Assembly (NCBI GenBank): GCA_026394635.1
Contig: JAPKXV010000322.1
Location: 1 to 9,567, forward strand
Source of the DNA: Methanoregula sp.
Lineage (GTDB): Archaea > Halobacteriota > Methanomicrobia > Methanomicrobiales > Methanospirillaceae
Direction of reading: 5' to 3'
Length of the DNA: 9,567 nt
Each line of letters opens with the position of its first letter. The first letter of the stretch is position 1. The translations under genes and the position numbers were made by a program. Shown here one piece after another: positions 1 to 4,730 of this stretch. Under the pieces are notes generated by a model. That model searched no databases. It was not told the DNA's origin and saw only the letters and a list, made by a program, of their open reading frames with translations.

Positions 1-124
1 CGCGAACGGCGAGCTGTACAACGTGACGTTCAGCCGGGACCGGGTCACGGTCCAGTCCTACTCGGACAACGCGATCCTCGCAAAGGTCGAGACCTGGGCG
101 GACACCGTGCCGGAGCTGGCCTGA
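1..124 (+). CDS. 3' end of an unrecognised gene, copy A (partial)
   Basis: The first bases of the window read as the end of a protein in frame from base 2 and stop at TGA 122-124. The visible 40 residues begin ANGELYNVTFSRD and end TWADTVPELA. The same sequence recurs at 3480-3603 with one silent change, which supports it being coding. No family is recognised; the alternating pattern YNVTFSRDRVTVQSY suggests a beta hairpin followed by a short helix. Only 10 bases separate its stop from the first ATG of the small membrane protein downstream, so the two are probably co-transcribed. The true start lies outside the window. Confidence 0.6.
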   Translation, partial: ANGELYNVTFSRDRVTVQSYSDNAILAKVETWADTVPELA

Positions 125-257
125 AACGGTGATCATGATGGAAACCGAAGTGCAGATAACACTCCTGTTCCTTGGAGCAGGAATCCTCGCCTACGTGATC
201 ATTCCCGGGTTACTCGTCATCTGGGACCGGGTGCTCGACTACATGGGCGGAGCGAAC
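1..257 (+). repeat. Long direct repeat, copy A (partner at 3480-3736)
   Basis: Bases 1-257 align without gaps to 3480-3736, with 8 substitutions (about 97% identity). All eight are silent in the two reading frames they cross. The match ends abruptly inside the last codons of the 43-aa ORF (after GCGAAC). It begins at or before the window edge, so the full repeat is longer than seen here. Confidence 0.9.
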
Positions 258-269
258 GGCAAGGCATGA
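138..269 (+). CDS. Small single-pass membrane protein, copy A (43 aa)
   Basis: A 43-residue protein with one hydrophobic segment at about residues 7-29 (ITLLFLGAGILAYVIIPGLL) followed by a conserved WDRVLDYM stretch and a short polar tail ending NGKA. An in-frame ATG at 135 is an equally possible start. The family is not recognised and no function is claimed. It is supported as a real gene by two paralogs in the same window: 3617-3748 (identical except for the last three residues) and 1890-2024 (diverged), with the core GAGxLAYVxIPGLLVxWDRVLD kept in all three. Between copies A and B every base change is silent, a sign of purifying selection or recent gene conversion. It sits directly after the partial gene at 1-124 and before a terminator at 394-437. 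Confidence 0.75.
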   Translation: METEVQITLLFLGAGILAYVIIPGLLVIWDRVLDYMGGANGKA

Positions 270-393
270 GTGCCAAAGGCACGAAGCATTGAGAAGATCG
301 AAGATCTTCGACCGTGAGCTTGAGAAGCCATCAGGCTTCGAGGTACTAAAAAAAGAAAAAGAACCGCACTTTCCATTCGCGGTGAAGTCAGCC

Positions 394-437
394 GGGGCAG
401 GGGAGAGATCCCCTGCTCCCCGTTTTTATTTTTTTGA
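394..437 (+). terminator. Hairpin plus poly-T terminator of copy A unit
   Basis: An 11-bp stem (394-404 with 409-419, one G-T pair) closes a GAGA tetraloop and is followed by T5-A-T7. It matches the terminator at 3765-3797 in sequence and shape, and more weakly the one at 2040-2075. Strong stem-loop terminators are not the norm in archaea, where U-tracts suffice, so the conserved stem is notable. Confidence 0.8.
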
Positions 438-540
438 TGAGTCCAGACCGGGAACGGGTATGGAGTTGCAGCGACCGGCCAGCATCCCTGAACCTCCCGA
501 CAGACCGGCCAACTCGCAACATTTCAAATAGTTCCGGGGA

Positions 541-570
541 AATATATTGCTAACAGAAAGCCAGAGGTGA
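541..570 (+). promoter_or_regulatory. TATA-like box and ribosome binding site for the GNAT cassette
   Basis: AATATATT at 541-548 is a TATA-like element about 30 bases ahead of the start codon at 576. GAGGTGA at 564-570 is a strong Shine-Dalgarno sequence, 5 bases before that ATG, and decides the start. Confidence 0.55.
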
Positions 571-575
571 ACAGT

Positions 576-728
576 ATGGCAAAACCCATTGAGATTGGGC
601 TGGTGCTGGAGGGGGAAGACGCCCGGAGGTTCCACAAATACATGGAAGATCCGAAGATTACAAAAGAAGGGCGAAAACTCATCCACGAAGCCATCAAAAT
701 CGCAAAGAAAGAAAAACTCTATGCCTGA
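576..728 (+). CDS. Putative antitoxin of GNAT toxin cassette (50 aa)
   Basis: A 50-residue protein starting MAKPIEIGLVLEGEDA, with a short strand-like N-terminus and a helical, Lys/Arg/Glu-rich C-terminal half (around residues 15-48). It is too short for the longest track frames but has a strong ribosome binding site and an 8-base overlap with the next gene (ATGCCTGA, 721-728), so translation is coupled. GNAT toxins of the TacT/AtaT type are normally preceded by a small ribbon-helix-helix antitoxin. This protein holds that position, but I cannot identify a clear RHH fold in it, so the antitoxin role is inferred from context only. Confidence 0.65.
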   Translation: MAKPIEIGLVLEGEDARRFHKYMEDPKITKEGRKLIHEAIKIAKKEKLYA

Positions 729-1281
729 GCTTACCTATTTTGATATAGTCTTCAAGCCGCTCGATGCAACTGACGATGTATCTTCTTTTCATTCAACTGA
801 GCAGGAACTTGACGATTTTTTAAGAGAAGATGCAATCAATAACCAGACGAACCGGTTGTCTGCAACATTTCTTGCCTTCTGGAATGACGACCTTGTGGGA
901 TATTTCACGTTAATCAACGACAGCATTGTCGCAGAAGCGGTTCATGAGTCGGACCGCGAACCCACCTGGGAATACCGTAAATATCCTGCAATCAAGATCG
1001 CCAGGATGGCACGCCACCGCGATTTCGATGGTTATGGTATCGGTACCAGCATGCTTCTCCGGATTTTTATCATCGTCCTGCATGTCTCGCAATTTACCGG
1101 CTGCCGTATCATAACGGTTGATTCCAAGCCCGGCGCAGCCGGCTGGTACCAAAAGAAGGGTTTTACCCTCGCACAGATGAAACCGCGTGAAGATACTGTA
1201 CCACTCTATATGGACTTCCACCGGTTTGTGTCCGAGGAAGAGCAGCGTGTACTAACATCCCTTCACGACTTAAAAAAATAA
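721..1281 (+). CDS. GNAT acetyltransferase, TacT/AtaT-like toxin
   Basis: A 186-aa GNAT-fold protein. Hallmarks of the TacT/AtaT toxin group are visible: a LDDFLREDAINNQ segment near residues 30-42, YPAIKIARMA at 88-97, the acetyl-CoA pyrophosphate-binding loop DGYGIGTS at 103-110, and GWYQKKGF at 131-138, whose Tyr133 aligns with the catalytic tyrosine of the family. Known members acetylate the amino group of aminoacyl-tRNA and block translation; that activity is inferred here from the family. The ATG at 721 is chosen because it overlaps the upstream stop and gives the family's usual N-terminus. The frame stays open upstream to 589, but that part overlaps the antitoxin gene and is not credible. 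No poly-T tract follows; a long imperfect dyad lies at 1283-1337. Confidence 0.88.
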   Translation: MPELTYFDIVFKPLDATDDVSSFHSTEQELDDFLREDAINNQTNRLSATFLAFWNDDLVGYFTLINDSIVAEAVHESDREPTWEYRKYPAIKIARMARHRDFDGYGIGTSMLLRIFIIVLHVSQFTGCRIITVDSKPGAAGWYQKKGFTLAQMKPREDTVPLYMDFHRFVSEEEQRVLTSLHDLKK

Positions 1282-1282
1282 T

Positions 1283-1337
1283 TTTCCTTGTCCTTTGCGT
1301 AACAAGCCCACGCCGGTTGTAGGGCGGGACAGGGAAA
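1283..1337. other. Long imperfect inverted repeat between convergent genes
   Basis: TTTCCTTGTCC (1283-1293) pairs with GGACAGGGAAA (1327-1337): 11 pairs, one of them G-T, around a 33-base loop. It lies between the GNAT stop and the minus-strand remnant at 1353. Read on the minus strand, a T7 tract (complement of 1341-1347) precedes it, so it may end transcription of the minus-strand genes, and the RNA stem could serve the GNAT transcript. Confidence 0.5.
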
Positions 1338-1352
1338 TTGAAAAAAAGAAAG

Positions 1353-1460
1353 TTACGCCCGGGAACTCTTCTTCCTGCGTTCCTTAATCCCGGCAATGAC
1401 CTTGTCAAAATCCTTATGAAGCCACTGCTTACGCTCTTTGGTATAATCTTTTATCTGCAT
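1353..1460 (-). pseudogene. Remnant of a second copy of the 73-aa minus-strand gene
   Basis: The minus strand reads a 35-residue frame (MQIKDYTKERKQWLHK...) that matches the C-terminal half of the neighbouring protein at 1489-1710 (GDYTKERDEWLPDDLD followed by a Lys/Arg-rich helix). The DNA match is also visible directly: CACGCTCTTTGGTATA at 1576-1591 against TACGCTCTTTGGTATA at 1431-1446. The N-terminal half of the family is absent, and no ribosome binding site is seen before the ATG at 1460. It is most likely a truncated tandem duplicate; a genuine short peptide cannot be excluded. Confidence 0.55.
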
Positions 1461-1488
1461 GGATGGCCTGCCGACTGAACGGATCGGT

Positions 1489-1710
1489 TCAGTGGTGCGG
1501 TTTTTTCATCTTTTGTTTTTTCTGCCGTTCAAGCAATCTTCCCTTTACGGTATCGAGATCGTCGGGCAGCCACTCATCACGCTCTTTGGTATAGTCCCCG
1601 GTCCCGGTCTCGTAGCTCTGGATGAACCGTATAGCGTCGGCCAGTCCAAGGTTTTTTACCAGTACGCGGAATCCCTTGATCCTGATCTCATTCAACGTCT
1701 TCGCTTCCAT
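1489..1710 (-). CDS. Small conserved hypothetical protein, possible antitoxin-like (73 aa)
   Basis: A 73-residue protein beginning MEAKTLNEIRIKGFRVL with a LGLADAIRFIQSYETGTGDYTKERDEW core and a Lys/Arg-rich tail (ERQKKQKMKK). I recall similar short proteins annotated as hypothetical in methanogens and cyanobacteria, with the same LNEI...DAIRFIQ...GDYTKER pattern, but no established function. The start is fixed by an excellent ribosome binding site on the minus strand (GGAGGTGA, complement of 1717-1724) six bases before the ATG. It is the only intact minus-strand gene in the island. Its stop codon lies inside a 7-bp inverted repeat (ACTGAAC 1474-1480, GTTCAGT 1487-1493). No toxin gene is adjacent on the same strand, so the antitoxin idea rests only on the company it keeps. 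Confidence 0.72.
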   Translation of the reverse strand: MEAKTLNEIRIKGFRVLVKNLGLADAIRFIQSYETGTGDYTKERDEWLPDDLDTVKGRLLERQKKQKMKKPHH

Positions 1711-1889
1711 CCATTGTCACCTCCATCAGCCACTGCACGGGATTCTGGACATTCGTAGTGATCTTGTCTTTGTGCCTTTAAATCATTTTTATGAGAGCAT
1801 CATCAGTTGTCAGGAATACCGCACCTGCGTGCTCAGCGCACGCGAGATGGAGAAGATCGCGGCTGGTCTCAGCCCCGGAGGGGATGACC

Positions 1890-2024
1890 ATGGAGAACGA
1901 AGTTCTTATCACCGCGGTCTTCGTAGGTGCAGGACTGCTCGCCTACGTCGTCATCCCCGGCCTGCTCGTCGTGTGGGACCGGGTGCTCGATCACATCGAA
2001 TCCGGAGGGAACAACCCCAAGTAG
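1890..2024 (+). CDS. Small single-pass membrane protein, copy C (44 aa, diverged)
   Basis: A 44-residue paralog of the proteins at 138-269 and 3617-3748. It has a hydrophobic segment at about residues 6-29, the conserved GAGLLAYVVIPGLLV and WDRVLDH blocks, and ends NNPK like copy B (NTPK). GGAGG at 1877-1881 lies 8 bases before the ATG at 1890, better spacing than for the in-frame ATG at 1884. The frame stays open upstream to 1791, but that extension is Arg/Ser-rich and has no match in copies A and B, so it was not used. Unlike A and B, the gene is not preceded by the TWADTVPELA-ending gene; the upstream 90 bases hold a hairpin (GCGTGC 1827-1832, GCACGC 1838-1843). Function unknown. Confidence 0.72.
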   Translation: MENEVLITAVFVGAGLLAYVVIPGLLVVWDRVLDHIESGGNNPK

Positions 2025-2039
2025 TGTACTGGGAACAAA

Positions 2040-2075
2040 GGGCAGGGGGAAATCCCCCGGCTCCTCTTCTTTAAT
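2040..2075 (+). terminator. Hairpin terminator of copy C unit
   Basis: A G5/C5 stem (2045-2049 with 2054-2058) is extended by further pairs across an A-G mismatch (2040-2043 with 2060-2063) and followed by a T-rich stretch (TCTTCTTTAATTTATT). It begins with the same AACAAAGGGCAGGGG sequence as the copy B terminator, so gene and terminator were duplicated together. Confidence 0.6.
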
Positions 2076-2257
2076 TTATTCAGGAGCAGCAAATCCCCCA
2101 CCTGTTGCAGCCGGGCCAGGGCCCACGCTGGCTGTTGACTGCCGGAAGCAATGGAGAAGATTTCCGCCCGGGAAAATCCGGGACAGCAGAAGACGCCTGG
2201 CGCGATATTTTACCGGGTCAGGAACTGCTTTGTACAAATGCCCGGCTCCAAAACATC

Positions 2258-2294
2258 TATAATGTAGTGTATCAAAAAAATGGACATATGTCTA
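2258..2294 (+). promoter_or_regulatory. TATA box and palindrome over the start codon of the MNT gene
   Basis: TATAAT at 2258-2263 is about 25-30 bases ahead of the ATG at 2288, which predicts a leaderless transcript. The perfect 10-bp palindrome GACATATGTC (2283-2292) is centred on the start codon. A related half site, TAGACAT, follows at 2300-2306. A repressor bound here would cover the transcription start, and the gene's own winged-helix domain is the obvious candidate (inference). Confidence 0.55.
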
Positions 2295-2872
2295 AAAAAA
2301 TAGACATCAATGAGAATGACCTCATGGTACTCGCCCTCTTTACCGGGGGATACAACCGCGAATACTATATCCGGGAGATCAGCACCATCCTCCCGATCAG
2401 CCACGGGACTGCCCAGACAATTCTTGAGCGGCTGGAAAAAAAACTTGTCCTCTCATCATCCCTCCGGGGAAAAACCCGGATCTTCCGGATTAAGCCCGGG
2501 GAGATCGCCGTCCAGTATTTCATCCTTGCAGAGCACTATAAAAAAATTGCATTCATCGAAGAAGATCCCTATATTTTTGAAGTGTTGAACAGGATTGATC
2601 CCTTCATCGAAGGCATTACCCTGGTTTTCGGGAGCCATGCAAAAGGGACACCGACAAAAGAATCCGATCTCGATCTCATTATTGCGGGACACTACCGGGA
2701 AAAGGAAATTTCCCGGATCGGAAAAATGTTCGATACTGAAATAAATATCCATGCATTCCCGGAAGATCTCTTCAAGAGCACCGACCCGCGGGACACGCTT
2801 CTTTCTGAAGTGAAAAAACACCATATTGTCTGGAAAAACACGGAGCCGTTTGTCCGTGCGGTGATTGCATGA
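2288..2872 (+). CDS. wHTH-fused MNT nucleotidyltransferase (antitoxin of MNT/HEPN pair)
   Basis: A 194-aa protein with an N-terminal winged-helix domain (about residues 8-72; recognition region ISTILPISHGTAQTILERLE) and a C-terminal minimal nucleotidyltransferase domain. The polymerase-beta-type motif is intact: GSHAKG at 115-120 and SDLDL at 126-130, giving the two metal-binding aspartates D127 and D129. In MntA/HepT systems the MNT protein neutralises the HEPN ribonuclease by adding AMP to a tyrosine; by analogy this is the antitoxin. The stop overlaps the HEPN start (ATGA, 2869-2872). The frame is open back to 2105, but that stretch has no family match, and the promoter and palindrome place the start at 2288. 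Confidence 0.85.
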   Translation: MSKKIDINENDLMVLALFTGGYNREYYIREISTILPISHGTAQTILERLEKKLVLSSSLRGKTRIFRIKPGEIAVQYFILAEHYKKIAFIEEDPYIFEVLNRIDPFIEGITLVFGSHAKGTPTKESDLDLIIAGHYREKEISRIGKMFDTEINIHAFPEDLFKSTDPRDTLLSEVKKHHIVWKNTEPFVRAVIA

Positions 2873-3354
2873 AACACAAACTGATCTGGTGTGCCGGGGC
2901 AAAAAACGGGATAATGCTTATCGAGCCCAATGACGACCTCGCATCTGCCTATCTCAGGAAATCCGCTGACGCGATGGAAGCCATGCATTCCGTTGCATCA
3001 CGCGACTGGAAAATTTCCGCTGGTTATTATTCCCTGTATTTCTCGCTGTATGCCGTGCTTATGAAAACCGGGATCAAATCCGAGAACCATGTGTGTACAA
3101 TCGGGATCATGCAGCACATTCTTATGGATTTTTTCACCCAAGAAGAGTATGAGCTGATGGATCGGGCGCGACAGGCCCGTGTAGAGTCCCAGTACTATAC
3201 CACAAGCGAGGTAACCGCCGTTTTTGAGGATACCCTTGCAAAACAGGTCCCGCGTTTCCTCGTCAAATGCCAGGGCGTTGTGGACCGTCTTGATACGAAA
3301 AAGGTACGGAAAATCCGGAATACGTATCTGGAACTGACAAAAAGAAATGAATAA
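2869..3354 (+). CDS. HEPN-domain protein (toxin partner of the MNT gene)
   Basis: A 161-aa helical protein whose central region (SAGYYSLYFSLYAVLMKTGI at 50-69, then SENHVCTIGI) matches the HEPN pattern of the PF05168-like type. HEPN toxins usually carry an RxxxxH catalytic motif; here the equivalent place reads R104-VESQ-Y109-Y110, with tyrosine instead of histidine, similar to the R...DY variants of the family, so RNase activity is uncertain. The start is coupled to the MNT stop by a 4-base overlap; a later Met at residue 16 (MLIEPNDDL) is a possible alternative that would give a more typical N-terminus. Its TAA stop is in frame with the truncated ORF that follows at 3388. Confidence 0.8.
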   Translation: MKHKLIWCAGAKNGIMLIEPNDDLASAYLRKSADAMEAMHSVASRDWKISAGYYSLYFSLYAVLMKTGIKSENHVCTIGIMQHILMDFFTQEEYELMDRARQARVESQYYTTSEVTAVFEDTLAKQVPRFLVKCQGVVDRLDTKKVRKIRNTYLELTKRNE

Positions 3355-3387
3355 TCGTCGGACGACATTGTCCCCGCAACCGCCCTC

Positions 3388-3603
3388 ATGGCGGCAGCCG
3401 ACCTGACAACGGCCCACGCGGGCACACCGGCACATGACCCGGCGGACGACTCGTTCTCCGCAACGGTCAGGTGCCATGACGCGAACGGCGAGCTGTACAA
3501 CGTGACGTTCAGCCGGGACCGGGTCACGGTCCAGTCCTACTCGGACAACGCGATCCTCGCAAAGGTCGAGACCTGGGCAGACACCGTGCCGGAGCTGGCC
3601 TGA
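3388..3603 (+). CDS. Unrecognised gene, copy B, probably truncated at its 5' end (71 aa)
   Basis: The last 41 codons repeat those at 1-124 with one silent change. The N-terminal part (MAAADLTTAHAGTPAHD...) is unique in the window. No ribosome binding site precedes the ATG at 3388. The frame stays open for 11 more codons back to the HEPN stop (3352-3354) in the same frame, and the sequence there (DIVPATAL) already looks like protein-coding GC-rich sequence. I infer that the gene lost its start when the MNT/HEPN cassette joined here. It ends 10 bases before the ATG at 3614 of the small membrane protein. No family or function is recognised; there is no signal peptide or membrane segment in the visible part. 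Confidence 0.55.
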   Translation: MAAADLTTAHAGTPAHDPADDSFSATVRCHDANGELYNVTFSRDRVTVQSYSDNAILAKVETWADTVPELA

Positions 3604-3736
3604 AACGGTGATCATGATGGAAACCGAAGTGCAGATTACACTCCTGTTCTTAGGAGCAGGAATCCTCGCCTACGTCATCATCCCCGGGTTACTCGTAATC
3701 TGGGACCGGGTCCTCGACTACATGGGCGGAGCGAAC
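3480..3736 (+). repeat. Long direct repeat, copy B (partner at 1-257)
   Basis: 257 gap-free bases with 8 differences from 1-257, all silent. The 3.2 kb between the two copies holds the GNAT cassette, the orphan minus-strand gene, copy C and the MNT/HEPN pair, so recombination between A and B could excise or duplicate that block. Confidence 0.9.
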
Positions 3737-3748
3737 ACCCCAAAGTAG
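3617..3748 (+). CDS. Small single-pass membrane protein, copy B (43 aa)
   Basis: Identical in protein sequence to copy A (138-269) except for the last three residues (TPK instead of GKA). One membrane segment at about residues 7-29, then WDRVLDYM and a short polar tail. The ATG at 3614 is an alternative in-frame start. Seven silent base changes separate it from copy A over the shared 40 codons. The stop is followed 16 bases later by the hairpin terminator, making a compact gene-terminator unit as in copy C. Function is unknown. Confidence 0.78.
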   Translation: METEVQITLLFLGAGILAYVIIPGLLVIWDRVLDYMGGANTPK

Positions 3749-3764
3749 CGTGATGCGAACAAAA

Positions 3765-3797
3765 GGGCAGGGGAAAGATCCCCTGCTCCATTTTTTT
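3765..3797 (+). terminator. Hairpin plus poly-T terminator of copy B unit
   Basis: A 10-bp stem (3765-3774 with 3779-3788, one G-T pair) with an AAGA loop is followed by A and T7 (3791-3797). It is the closest match to the terminator at 394-437. Confidence 0.8.
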
Positions 3798-3830
3798 AAG
3801 GGACAAAATTCAGCTGGCCACGCAAGCTCC

Positions 3831-3836
3831 TTTATA
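3831..3836 (+). promoter_or_regulatory. TATA box of the RelBE-like cassette
   Basis: TTTATA at 3831-3836 predicts a transcript start near 3858-3862, about 10 bases ahead of the ATG at 3869. That makes the upstream in-frame ATG at 3842 unlikely to be used. Confidence 0.5.
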
Positions 3837-3868
3837 GTCTCATGCATAAACACTGGTGTGACAGAAGA

Positions 3869-4069
3869 ATGACTGCAATTCCCCGGAAATATATCACAGA
3901 CGACCGTAACCAGAAGCAGGCGGTAATTGTCGATCTTGAAACCTTCAACCGGATGGAATCCATTATCGAAGACAACGGTCTTGCAAAATTCATGGAGGAA
4001 GCAGAAGCAGACGAAGCCCTCTCTGTCCATGAAGCCAAAAAATTTTATAAATCATTGAAAAAGGATTGA
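3869..4069 (+). CDS. RelB/Phd-like antitoxin (66 aa)
   Basis: A 66-aa protein with an N-terminal strand-rich DNA-binding type region (MTAIPRKYITDDRNQKQAVI, then VDLETFNRMESIIED) and an acidic helix (LAKFMEEAEADEA) leading to a basic tail, the usual layout of antitoxins whose C-terminal helix wraps a RelE/ParE toxin. The sequence MTAIPRKYITDxxxxxxAVxxDxxTFxxxE is typical of antitoxins found in methanogens and cyanobacteria. The start at 3869 is preferred from the TATA position; starting at 3842 would add nine residues. Its TGA is one base from the toxin ATG at 4071. Antitoxins of this type normally repress their own promoter. Confidence 0.78.
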   Translation: MTAIPRKYITDDRNQKQAVIVDLETFNRMESIIEDNGLAKFMEEAEADEALSVHEAKKFYKSLKKD

Positions 4070-4070
4070 G

Positions 4071-4343
4071 ATGCCGGCCTGCAAATATAAGAAAATTTTC
4101 CTAAAAGACCTGGCATCGTTGCCCAAACGCTATCGCTCCCGGATCGAGCGGCTGGTGTTTGATGAGATCCCGGTCTCGGAGGATATTTTTCGCGATTTTG
4201 ATATCCATAAAATGACGGCATATCAGCATTATTACCGCATAAGAACGGGAAAATACCGTATTGGATGCATGATAAATGCAAAAAACGAGATCATCTTTTA
4301 CCGGGTAAAAAGCCGCGAGGAGATTTACCGGGTCTTTCCTTAA
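4071..4343 (+). CDS. RelE/ParE-superfamily toxin
   Basis: A 90-aa basic protein with the RelE-fold signature: an N-terminal strand (KYKKIFLKDLASLP), helix (KRYRSRIERLVFDEI), then the C-terminal sheet HYYRIRTGKYRIGCMINAKN and a last strand ending REEIYRVFP. R57, R59 and R63 in the central strands and R82/R87 near the end are in positions typical of catalytic or RNA-contacting basic residues, though the exact catalytic set varies in this family. Known RelE toxins cut mRNA in the ribosomal A site; this role is inferred. It directly follows its antitoxin and is followed by a 186-base gap holding a small hairpin (4450-4465). Confidence 0.8.
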   Translation: MPACKYKKIFLKDLASLPKRYRSRIERLVFDEIPVSEDIFRDFDIHKMTAYQHYYRIRTGKYRIGCMINAKNEIIFYRVKSREEIYRVFP

Positions 4344-4529
4344 CCGGTTCAATACAGTCTGCTCTTCGATTACCAGAAACCTGTGCATGGATCTTATTAC
4401 TCCTTTCAATTTCTGAAGAATTGAGCACGGCGAAATTCGAAGACGAGAAGAGTTCAGCAGAACTCTACGATGGTGCCTGCAAAAACCTTATCGGTCACGG
4501 GAACGTTAAATAGAGTACAGGAATCGTCC

Positions 4530-4730
4530 ATGACAACGATAAAAGCCCGGGTTATCGACAGCCACCACCTTGAGCTTGAGCGGGGGCTCCGGAAGAAGAG
4601 CGGAGAGGTTTTTGTCAGGATTATTGAGAGAAAACCGGTCGAGTCGCTGCGTGGCGCCTGGGGATATGATATTGACAGTGCGGATTTTGTTAAAAAACTG
4701 CGCACGTCAAAAAAGATTGAACCCCTATGA
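4530..4730 (+). CDS. VapB-like antitoxin (66 aa)
   Basis: A 66-aa protein with an N-terminal strand segment (MTTIKARVIDSHHLELERGL, KKSGEVFVRIIER) that could form an AbrB/swapped-hairpin DNA-binding part, then LRGAWGYDIDSADFVKKLR, a pattern typical of the toxin-binding tail of VapB proteins. The start at 4530 is chosen because TTAAATA at 4506-4512 is placed for a leaderless transcript; the open frame runs back to 4470 without a signal. The stop overlaps the start of the PIN-domain gene (ATGA, 4727-4730). Because the toxin next door is frameshifted, the antitoxin may be a survivor of a decayed pair. Confidence 0.75.
   Translation: MTTIKARVIDSHHLELERGLRKKSGEVFVRIIERKPVESLRGAWGYDIDSADFVKKLRTSKKIEPL

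Larger units (their letters stand above)
270..575. other. Gene-free stretch between small TM gene A and the GNAT cassette
   Basis: It contains a perfect 6-bp hairpin with a 4-base loop at 324-339 (GAAGCC/GGCTTC), the strong terminator at 394-437, a 9-base direct repeat (GACCGGCCA at 473-481 and 503-511), a weak dyad (GAGTTG 463-468 with CAACTC 510-515), and the promoter of the next cassette. An open frame at 289-531 has no ribosome binding site, runs through the terminator, and looks spurious. Unlike copies B and C, about 120 extra bases separate the TM gene stop from its terminator here. Confidence 0.5.

Noticed and set aside
289..531. 80-aa plus-strand open frame
   Set aside because: It runs through the terminator at 394-437, has no ribosome binding site or recognisable domain, and is low-complexity in its middle.
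1459..1758. 99-aa plus-strand frame over the minus-strand orphan gene
   Set aside because: It is antisense to the better supported 1489-1710 gene, which has a strong ribosome binding site and a repeated paralog.
1622..2074. 150-aa plus-strand frame across copy C
   Set aside because: It reads the small TM gene in the wrong frame and becomes Arg/Pro-rich there; paralog comparison supports the 1890-2024 frame instead.
2998..3615. 205-aa minus-strand open frame opposite HEPN and copy B
   Set aside because: It lies fully antisense to the HEPN gene and the repeat; GC-rich third positions on the plus strand keep the opposite frame open. No domain is recognised.
4450..4465. 6-bp hairpin GAGTTC-AGCA-GAACTC before vapB
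   Set aside because: It is short and isolated with no T-run; it may be chance or an operator, and there is not enough to call it.
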